This document shows, piece after piece, positions 4,858-10,065 of a stretch of 10,065 nucleotides of DNA. Under the pieces are notes generated by a model. It was given only the letters and a program-made list of their open reading frames with translations. It did no database searches and was not told the DNA's origin. The stretch lies in assembly GCA_900554905.1 (NCBI GenBank), contig USJB01000028.1, positions 1 to 10,065 on the forward strand. Direction: 5' to 3'. Each line of letters opens with the position of its first letter. Position 1 is the first letter of the stretch. The DNA is from an uncultured Collinsella sp. Lineage in GTDB: Bacteria > Actinomycetota > Coriobacteriia > Coriobacteriales > Coriobacteriaceae. A program made the position numbers and the translations under genes.

Positions 4858-6645
4858 CTACATCAGGCGCAGACTGACGTCCTTGAGCTGGGCGCCGCTA
4901 ACGGCACTCGGAGCGCCCGACATAAGGTCGGAGCCGCTGGCCGTCTTGGGGAACGCCATGACGTCGCGGATGGAGTCGGAACCGGTGAGCAGCATGCACA
5001 CGCGGTCCAGGCCCAGAGCGAAACCGCCCATCGGGGGCGCACCAAACTTGAGGGCCTCCATGAGGAAGCCGAACTGAGACTCGGCACGCTCCTCGGTAAA
5101 GCCCAGGAGCTTGAGCATGGACATCTGCATCTCGGCGTTGTGGATACGCATACCGCCGCCGCCGGCCTCAAAGCCGTCCATGACAAAGTCGTAAGTGCAA
5201 GAACCGGCTGCCAACGGGTCGGCCTCGATCTTGGCGATGTCGGTCTCGGTCGGCAGGGTGAAGGGCTGGTGCTCGGCGGCATAGGCCTTGCGGTCCTCAT
5301 CCCAGTGGAACAGCGGGAAGTTGACGACCCACAGGAAGTCGTGGCCCTCACGCTTGATCTCGAGCGCGTTGGCCATGTGGGAACGCATACCGCCCAGGAT
5401 CTCGTCAGAGAGCAGGCGCGGGCCGGCGGCGAACATCACGAGGTCGCCAGGCTCGACGTCCATGCGCTCGCGCAGAGCCGCCATCTCCTCGTCCGAGAAG
5501 AACTTGACGATGGGGCTGTTGATGGAGCCGTCCTCGCGGAAGGCGATCCAGGCCAGGCCCTTGGCGCCAAACGTGGAGGCCACGCCGGCAAGCTTATCGA
5601 TCTTGGCACGTGCCCAGGCGCCGGCGCCCTTGGCGTTGATGGCCTTGACGACAGAGCCCTCCTCGTTTGCGGCAGTCGCAAAGACCTTGAACTTGGAGTT
5701 GGCGAAGATGTCGGTCAGGTCGACCAGGTGCATGCCATAGCGGGTATCGGGCTTGTCGGAGCCATAGGTGTCCATGGCCTCCCAGTAGTCCATGCGACGC
5801 AGCGGCGTGGGCATCTCGACACCCATGCGGCCGAAGGCATCGGACAGAACTTCCTCGAGCGCGCTCATGACGTCGTTCTGGTCCACGAAGGACATCTCGA
5901 TATCGACCTGAGTGAACTCGGGCTGACGGTCGGCACGCAGGTCCTCGTCGCGGAAGCACTTGGCAACCTGGTAGTAGCGCTCGACGCCACCGACCATGAG
6001 CAGCTGCTTCAGGAGCTGCGGGGACTGCGGCAGGGCGTAGAAGTTGCCCGGCTGGATGCGGCTGGGAACGATGAAGTCGCGGGCGCCCTCGGGCGTGGAC
6101 TTAAACAGGGAGGGCGTCTCGACCTCCATGAACTCACGGTTGTGCAGCGCCTCGCGAATGGCAAAGGTGAAGTCGGAGCGCAGCTTGAGGTTGGCCATCA
6201 TCTCGGGACGGCGGAGGTCCAGATAGCGGTAGCGCAGGCGGGTGTCCTCGCTGGTCTCGATGCCGTCCTCGATCTGGAACGGCGGGGTGACGGACGTGTT
6301 GAGCACCTCGGCGTGGTCGGTCAGGACCTCGATCTCGCCGGTCGCGAGCTTGGTGTTGGTGGTCTCCTCGCCACGGGCGCGCACGACGCCGTGGATCTTG
6401 ATGGGCCACTCGGGACGCATGGTCTCGGCGATCTTAAAGGCATCGCCATCGGAGTGCTCGGGGTCGAAGGTGAGCTGCGTGATGCCCTCGCGGTCGCGAA
6501 GGTCGCAGAAAATAAGGCCACCGTGGTCGCGGCGACGGCTCACCCAACCGGTGAGGGTGACCTCTTCGCCCACGTTCTCGAAGCGAAGCTCGCCGCAGGT
6601 ACGGGTGTGCATGGAATGCTCGTCAATGGGACGGGTCTGGCTCAT
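4858..6645 (-). CDS. aspS: Aspartate--tRNA ligase
   Basis: Class II aminoacyl-tRNA synthetase that charges tRNA-Asp in the cytosol. 595 residues, near E. coli AspRS (590), so a full bacterial-type enzyme. The N-terminal OB-fold anticodon-binding domain (about 12-115) holds GWVSRRRDHGGLIFCDLRDR. Class II motif 2 is at about 225-250 (CFRDEDLRADRQPEFTQ), the bacterial GAD insert occupies roughly 290-430, and motif 3 with GLDR is at 545-548. Residue 41 is His where E. coli has Leu30; His here is linked to non-discriminating AspRS, which also makes Asp-tRNA-Asn. Start: AAGGAGG lies 9 nt before the ATG at 6645; the alternative Met12 (6612) lacks such a site. The gene is a single unit, divergent from serB, with a strong terminator. 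Confidence 0.98.
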   Translation of the reverse strand: MSQTRPIDEHSMHTRTCGELRFENVGEEVTLTGWVSRRRDHGGLIFCDLRDREGITQLTFDPEHSDGDAFKIAETMRPEWPIKIHGVVRARGEETTNTKLATGEIEVLTDHAEVLNTSVTPPFQIEDGIETSEDTRLRYRYLDLRRPEMMANLKLRSDFTFAIREALHNREFMEVETPSLFKSTPEGARDFIVPSRIQPGNFYALPQSPQLLKQLLMVGGVERYYQVAKCFRDEDLRADRQPEFTQVDIEMSFVDQNDVMSALEEVLSDAFGRMGVEMPTPLRRMDYWEAMDTYGSDKPDTRYGMHLVDLTDIFANSKFKVFATAANEEGSVVKAINAKGAGAWARAKIDKLAGVASTFGAKGLAWIAFREDGSINSPIVKFFSDEEMAALRERMDVEPGDLVMFAAGPRLLSDEILGGMRSHMANALEIKREGHDFLWVVNFPLFHWDEDRKAYAAEHQPFTLPTETDIAKIEADPLAAGSCTYDFVMDGFEAGGGGMRIHNAEMQMSMLKLLGFTEERAESQFGFLMEALKFGAPPMGGFALGLDRVCMLLTGSDSIRDVMAFPKTASGSDLMSGAPSAVSGAQLKDVSLRLM

Positions 6646-6901
6646 ACCAGTGATCCTCCTTTATGGATCTGTGCCGCCCCGTGTCGTTCCGGGCGGCGTC
6701 GTACAGATTTGCCCAGCCTGCGTAAACCGCGCAGCCGGACATGGCGTTCTATCTTATCGCACCCACGTCGATGTACCGCGAAAAAGTAACTCTTGCCCAA
6801 AGACTTGACGGAGACGAAACAATTGACGCGGCCTGGCCGTCGCCAAGGCGCGCCGCGTGCGACAATGTGCCCCAATACAACTGCACTCGGAAAGGCCCGC
6901 C
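6646..6901. other. Intergenic region between divergent aspS and serB
   Basis: 256 bases without a gene; it must hold the promoters of both aspS (minus) and serB (plus). GCCGCCC (6673-6679) and GGGCGGC (6691-6697) form a GC-rich stem in the aspS leader, ending about 20 bases before its ribosome site, with no T-run. A possible aspS -10 is TAAGAT on the minus strand near 6751-6756. No clear -35/-10 pair is seen for serB. No T-box leader features were recognised. Confidence 0.4.
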
Positions 6902-7537
6902 ATGACTGCACGCCTCATCGTTATGGATATCGACTCCACGCTCATCAACCAGGAGGTCATCGACCTGTTGGGCGAGGAAGCCGGCGTGGGCAAGCAGGTA
7001 GCGCAGATCACCGAGCGCGCCATGCGCGGCGAGCTCGACTTTAAGCAGGCGCTCGAGGAACGCGTGGGGCTGCTTGCCGGCTTGGACGAGAGTGTGTTCG
7101 AGCGCACCTTTGAGCGCGTGACGTTTACCCCTGGCGCGCTGGAGCTTGTGCGCTCGGCGCACAGCAAGGGCTGGAAGGTCGGCGTGGTAAGCGGCGGCTT
7201 CCACGAGGTCGCCGATAAGATCGTGGCCGCCGCGGGTATCGACTTTTGCCTGGCTAACCGCCTGGAGGTCGTGGACGGCAAGCTCACCGGTAAGCTGGCG
7301 GCAGACATTGTGACCAAGGAGTCCAAGCTCATCCAGCTGCTGGACTGGGCGGTTGAGTGCGGTGTCGATATGGCCCACACGGTCGCTATTGGCGACGGGG
7401 CAAACGACATCCCCATGATTCAGGCCGCGGGCACGGGCATCGCGTTTTGCGCCAAGCCCAAGACGCGCGAAGCCGCCCCGTTTGCCATCGACGAGCGCAA
7501 CCTGATGCTCGCCATGGACATCATCCTGCGTGACTAG
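6902..7537 (+). CDS. serB: Phosphoserine phosphatase
   Basis: HAD-superfamily hydrolase of 211 residues that removes phosphate from L-phosphoserine, the last step of serine synthesis. HAD motif I is MDIDST with nucleophile Asp9 and acid Asp11; Glu18 matches the substrate-binding Glu of SerB; motif II is VVSGGF with Ser97; the conserved Lys is probably Lys142; motif III is GDGANDIPM (164-172) with Asp165 and Asp169. It is the short single-domain form without the N-terminal ACT domain of E. coli SerB. Start: the ATG at 6902 opens directly into the first beta strand (ARLIVMDID) and has AAAGG upstream; an in-frame ATG at 6857 would add 15 unconserved residues. serA and serC are not adjacent. A role on another small phosphoester cannot be excluded, but all SerB signatures are present. 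Confidence 0.93.
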   Translation: MTARLIVMDIDSTLINQEVIDLLGEEAGVGKQVAQITERAMRGELDFKQALEERVGLLAGLDESVFERTFERVTFTPGALELVRSAHSKGWKVGVVSGGFHEVADKIVAAAGIDFCLANRLEVVDGKLTGKLAADIVTKESKLIQLLDWAVECGVDMAHTVAIGDGANDIPMIQAAGTGIAFCAKPKTREAAPFAIDERNLMLAMDIILRD

Positions 7538-7546
7538 TCGATCCTT

Positions 7547-7575
7547 CTAACAATAGAATCAGTCTGTCCTATAGT
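7547..7575 (+). promoter_or_regulatory. Candidate promoter of the lar operon
   Basis: CTAACA (7547-7552, 4 of 6 to the -35 consensus) and TATAGT (7570-7575, 5 of 6 to the -10) are 17 bases apart. A second option is the extended -10 TGCTAGACT at 7620-7628, with a weak -35 TTCGGA at 7599-7604. The sequence does not decide between them. Confidence 0.4.
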
Positions 7576-7607
7576 TTCCGAACAATTTTGTCTTAGTGTT
7601 CGGAAAC
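7574..7607. promoter_or_regulatory. Perfect 11-bp inverted repeat, candidate operator of the lar operon
   Basis: GTTTCCGAACA (7574-7584) and its exact reverse complement TGTTCGGAAAC (7597-7607) are separated by 12 bases. The dyad overlaps the -10 and start of one candidate promoter and the -35 of the other. No T-run follows, so it is not a typical serB terminator. It is a plausible site for a dimeric repressor or activator, for example the TetR-family protein encoded at 9389-9928. Confidence 0.6.
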
Positions 7608-7651
7608 ATACCCTTTGAGTGCTAGACTTTGCGCCGTCGAAGGGAACATAT

Positions 7652-8434
7652 ATGGATAAGCGAGATCTTGAGCAATTGCTGAGCGGCGTGGCAGACGGAA
7701 GCGTTGCGCCGGCCGATGCCCTCACGCGCATCCAGACGGCGCCGACCGCCGATCTGGGCTTTGCACAGCTCGATCTTTCGCGCGGGGTACGCCAGGGAGC
7801 CGGCGAGGTTATCTACGGCGCCGGTAAAACCGCCGAGCAGATTGCCGCCATTATCGAGGCGCTGCGCGATGCCGGCCAGGAGCGCGTCCTGGTCACGCGC
7901 CTGGACAGCGAAAAAGCAGCCCGCACCTCGGAGCTCCTCGGCAACGGCATCGACCTGGGATATGTCCCGGACGCGCAGCTCGCCCTCGTGGGCGGCAAGC
8001 CCTCCCCTACCGGCAACGGACGCATCGTCGTCGCCTGCGCCGGCACGAGCGACCTGCCCGTCGCCGAGGAAGCCGCGTTGACGGCCGAGTTCTATGGCAA
8101 CGAGGTCGACCGCCTCTACGACGTAGGCGTCGCCGGCCTGCACCGCCTACTCGCGCATGCCGAGGAACTTGCCCAGGCACAGGTGGTCATCGCCATCGCC
8201 GGCATGGAGGGCGCGTTGGCGAGCGTTATCGGCGGCCTGGTGAGCTGTCCGGTCATCGCCGTTCCCACCAGCGTGGGCTACGGCGCAAATTTTGGAGGCG
8301 TAGCCGCGCTGCTCGCCATGCTCAACTCCTGTGCCAGCGGCGTATCGGTCGTCAATATCGACAACGGCTTTGGCGCCGCTTACCAGGCAAGTCTTATCAA
8401 TCATCTGAGCGCCGGCACATCCTGCGCCCGTTAA
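7652..8434 (+). CDS. larB: Nickel-pincer cofactor biosynthesis protein LarB
   Basis: LarB acts on nicotinic acid adenine dinucleotide: it carboxylates the pyridinium ring at C5 and cleaves the phosphoanhydride, the first step of nickel-pincer nucleotide synthesis. It is a PurE-like (AIR carboxylase) protein. The 260 residues show an N-terminal helical part (LLSGVADGSVAPADAL) and a C-terminal PurE-like domain with AGTSDLPVAEEA (130-141), GMEGALASVIGGL (184-196), PTSVGYGANFGGVAALLAML (205-224) and NSCASGVSVVNIDNGFGA; Cys227 matches the catalytic Cys of characterised LarB. Start: the ATG at 7652 has AAGGGA at about 6 nt; an in-frame ATG at 7619 would overlap the candidate second promoter. larC follows after 10 nt. 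larA and larE are not visible, so they lie elsewhere. Confidence 0.94.
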   Translation: MDKRDLEQLLSGVADGSVAPADALTRIQTAPTADLGFAQLDLSRGVRQGAGEVIYGAGKTAEQIAAIIEALRDAGQERVLVTRLDSEKAARTSELLGNGIDLGYVPDAQLALVGGKPSPTGNGRIVVACAGTSDLPVAEEAALTAEFYGNEVDRLYDVGVAGLHRLLAHAEELAQAQVVIAIAGMEGALASVIGGLVSCPVIAVPTSVGYGANFGGVAALLAMLNSCASGVSVVNIDNGFGAAYQASLINHLSAGTSCAR

Positions 8435-8444
8435 GGAGCATTCC

Positions 8445-9386
8445 ATGTCCAACCATCAGCACACGCTTATCATCGACGGCACTTCGGGCATCAGCGGCGA
8501 TATGACCGTCGCGGCCCTGCTCGACCTGGGCGCCAGCGAGGAGCACCTGCGCGAACAGCTCGCCACACTGCCGGTCGACGGCTTTACGATCGCCGTCACG
8601 CGCGTAAACAAGCATGGCATCGACGCCTGCGATTTCGACGTCCAGCTTGCAGAGGGCCTCGAGAACCATGATCACGATATAGCCTGGCTCTACGGCAACG
8701 AAGCAGCTGTCGAGCATATGCATGAGCATGAGCACCACCATCATGACCATGACGAGCACGAACACGAACACTGCCACGAGCATGAACACATGCACTGCCA
8801 CGAGCATGATCATGAGGCCCACGACCATGGCCACGAGGACCATCATCACGCCCACCACCATCACCACCGTTCTTTGGCGGACGTCACCGCCATCATCGAC
8901 GGCTCGCAGCTAAGCGATGGCGCCAAGCGTCGTGCGCACGCCATCTTTACCGCGCTCGCCGCCTCCGAGGCCAAGGCCCACGGCAAAACGCCCGAGACCG
9001 TCATGTTCCACGAGGTAGGCGCCGTCGATTCCATCGTCGACGTCTGCTCTGTCGCCATCTGCCTCGATGACCTGGGTATTGAGGACATCGTGGTCGAGTC
9101 GCTCTCCGAGGGCCACGGCACCATCCACTGTGCCCACGGCCTTATGCCCATTCCCGTCCCCGCTGTCGTCAACCTGTGCCAGGCGGGCAATATCGCCCTC
9201 ACGCCCGCACCGGTCGCTGGCGAGCTCGTGACGCCCACGGGCGCCGCCATCGTCACCGCGCTGCGCACGTCCGAGCACCTGCCGGCACGCTACCACATCG
9301 AGGCCGTCGGCTACGGCGCCGGCAAGCGCCCCTACGAGGGTTGCTCCGGCACGCTCCGTTGTCTACTCGTTGACGTGGATGCATAG
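8445..9386 (+). CDS. larC: Nickel insertion protein LarC, LarC1-only form with His-rich region
   Basis: LarC is the CTP-dependent cyclometallase that inserts nickel into the pincer cofactor. The 313 residues begin with IIDGTSGISGDM (usual form DCFSGISGDM), then a His-rich stretch at 91-141 with 29 His and 2 Cys in 51 residues, then the conserved VMFHEVGAVDSIVDV, GLMPIPVPAV and GELVTPTGAAI, ending at GYGAGKR. This is where the N-terminal LarC1 part normally ends; the C-terminal LarC2 part (about 130-150 residues) is missing. In Lactiplantibacillus plantarum LarC2 is reached by frameshift, but here a TetR gene occupies the following sequence. The ribosome site AAGGAG is just upstream, with larB 10 nt before. 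The gene may be truncated, work with a separate LarC2, or be a natural short form. Confidence 0.9.
   Translation: MSNHQHTLIIDGTSGISGDMTVAALLDLGASEEHLREQLATLPVDGFTIAVTRVNKHGIDACDFDVQLAEGLENHDHDIAWLYGNEAAVEHMHEHEHHHHDHDEHEHEHCHEHEHMHCHEHDHEAHDHGHEDHHHAHHHHHRSLADVTAIIDGSQLSDGAKRRAHAIFTALAASEAKAHGKTPETVMFHEVGAVDSIVDVCSVAICLDDLGIEDIVVESLSEGHGTIHCAHGLMPIPVPAVVNLCQAGNIALTPAPVAGELVTPTGAAIVTALRTSEHLPARYHIEAVGYGAGKRPYEGCSGTLRCLLVDVDA
8769..8809 (+). repeat. In-frame 17-nt direct repeat in the LarC His-rich region
   Basis: CACTGCCACGAGCATGA occurs at 8769-8785 and 8793-8809, offset 24 bases (8 codons), encoding H-C-H-E-H-E/D twice. It suggests the His/Cys tract grew by short in-frame duplication. Confidence 0.7.
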
Positions 9387-9388
9387 CC

Positions 9389-9928
9389 ATGGATGCCCGC
9401 AAAGAAAAAAGCCGCGCTGCCATCGTTGCGGCGTTCTCCGAGCTGCTACGCGAAGAGGATTACGGCAAGATTACCGTCGGCGACATCATCGCGCGCGCTC
9501 ACGTAGGCCGCGCGACATTCTACGGCCTCTTCAAGAGCAAAGACGACCTACTGTCCGAGCTCGTGAACGACATCTGCACCCACGCCCTCGACGACGATGG
9601 TACGCCGCTCGACGACCCACTCGTGCAAGTCGAGCATATCCTCAACAACCTCTGGGAACGCCGTCAGGGCGTTCGAGCCCTCGTAGCCGGAGCCGGCTCG
9701 CGCGTCTTCGCCGACTGTCTCCGCAAGACCATCATGTCACGAGCAGCCGAAACCGTCCCTACCGACCCAAACGGCCCCGCCGGCACCATGGACCGCAGCT
9801 TCCTACTACACCACATAGCCTCAAGCTTCGTAGCAACCGTCCAATGGTGGGCCTGGCACAACTTCCAAGCAGACAAAGCCGACGTAGCCAAAGACTACCT
9901 ATCAGCCATAAAACCCCTCTTCAACTAA
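9389..9928 (+). CDS. TetR/AcrR-family transcriptional regulator
   Basis: A 179-residue DNA-binding protein. The N-terminal TetR domain holds a helix-turn-helix at about residues 28-47 (ITVGDIIARAHVGRATFYGLF) followed by KSKDDLL, typical of the family. The C-terminal part (about 60-179) is helical and less conserved, with the Trp-rich segment VATVQWWAWHNFQ of the kind seen in TetR proteins with the short DhaS-like C-terminal domain. Its ATG lies 2 nt after the larC stop, so translation is probably coupled to larC and the protein is a likely local regulator of the lar operon, perhaps through the dyad at 7574-7607; this is inference. From about base 9700 the codons shift to A-ending forms (CTA, GTA, GCA, ATA) and G becomes scarce, unlike larB and larC. 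Confidence 0.9.
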   Translation: MDARKEKSRAAIVAAFSELLREEDYGKITVGDIIARAHVGRATFYGLFKSKDDLLSELVNDICTHALDDDGTPLDDPLVQVEHILNNLWERRQGVRALVAGAGSRVFADCLRKTIMSRAAETVPTDPNGPAGTMDRSFLLHHIASSFVATVQWWAWHNFQADKADVAKDYLSAIKPLFN

Positions 9929-10065
9929 GTAAGAACATCATCCCAAAGCATCGCCCCAACCCAGGGCGCCACGCATCCCAAAGTGTCACTCGCGCTTCAC
10001 CGCCCTCAACAGCAACAAGCCCCTCCCATCCAAATTCAGATATATATGTTGGGTTGCTTGTACGA
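9929..10065. other. Intergenic tail after the TetR gene
   Basis: 137 bases with no gene and no clear terminator hairpin. The sequence is C-rich and G-poor, with a short direct repeat CATCCCAAAG-like pair near 9940 and 9973. An AT-rich stretch, ATATATAT, near 10041 could belong to a promoter of a gene beyond the window. Confidence 0.3.

Noticed and set aside
6673..6697. T-box or tRNA-like leader of aspS
   Set aside because: Only one short GC-rich hairpin is seen; no T-box consensus or antiterminator-terminator pair could be found.
4573..6789. Plus-strand open frame of 738 codons covering the repeat array and aspS
   Set aside because: Antisense to aspS with no recognisable domain; such long antisense frames are common in GC-rich genes with strong codon bias.
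7574..7607. Rho-independent terminator for serB
   Set aside because: The stem is perfect, but the 12-nt loop and absence of a T-run after either arm argue against it; overlap with promoter-like boxes favours an operator.
8722..8913. Plus-strand Thr/Met-rich small frame inside larC
   Set aside because: It is the His-tract codons read in another frame and has no features of its own.

Overview
The window is GC-rich bacterial chromosome. Gene content, codon style (GCG, CTG, GAC and CGC rich) and the feoA-feoA-feoB-Cys-rich layout suggest a Coriobacteriia gut actinobacterium, most like Collinsella. This is inference from gene style; no marker gene proves it. Nine complete protein genes and one gene cut by the left edge can be supported. 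No rRNA, tRNA, CRISPR array, insertion sequence or phage gene was seen.

Layout. (1) 2-667, plus: an OmpR-family response regulator cut at its 5' end, with a KdpE-like DNA-binding half. (2) 685-4160, minus: a ferrous-iron uptake cluster read right to left as feoA, feoA, feoB and a small Cys-rich FeoB-associated membrane protein. feoB and the small gene each end in a clear terminator. There is a long perfect inverted repeat before the first feoA, a DtxR/IdeR-like box before feoB, and a decamer shared between the upstream regions of the first and last genes. (3) 4208-4561, minus: a stand-alone HPr-family gene with an aspartate at the regulatory Ser46 position, with its own terminator and a likely -10 box. 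(4) 4589-4773: a regular array of alternating inverted 14-bp repeats. (5) 4800-6645, minus: aspS with a strong terminator. (6) 6902-7537, plus: serB, divergent from aspS. (7) 7547-9928, plus: a compact likely operon larB-larC-tetR, preceded by a perfect 11-bp inverted repeat that overlaps the candidate promoters.

How the genes work together. The feo cluster imports Fe2+ across the inner membrane, probably under iron repression. LarB and LarC make the nickel-pincer nucleotide cofactor of lactate racemase and related enzymes; LarA and LarE are not in the window. The LarC here consists only of the N-terminal (LarC1) part with an extreme His-rich metal-binding stretch; the usual C-terminal LarC2 part is replaced by a TetR-family regulator gene 2 nt downstream. 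aspS, serB and HPr are housekeeping or metabolic genes with no obvious link to the metal genes.

No wholly new system is evident. The points most worth a second look are the phased repeat array, the D46 HPr, the LarC1-only lar operon with its candidate operator, the paired iron-type control sites of the feo cluster, and the apparent mosaic structure of the response regulator.
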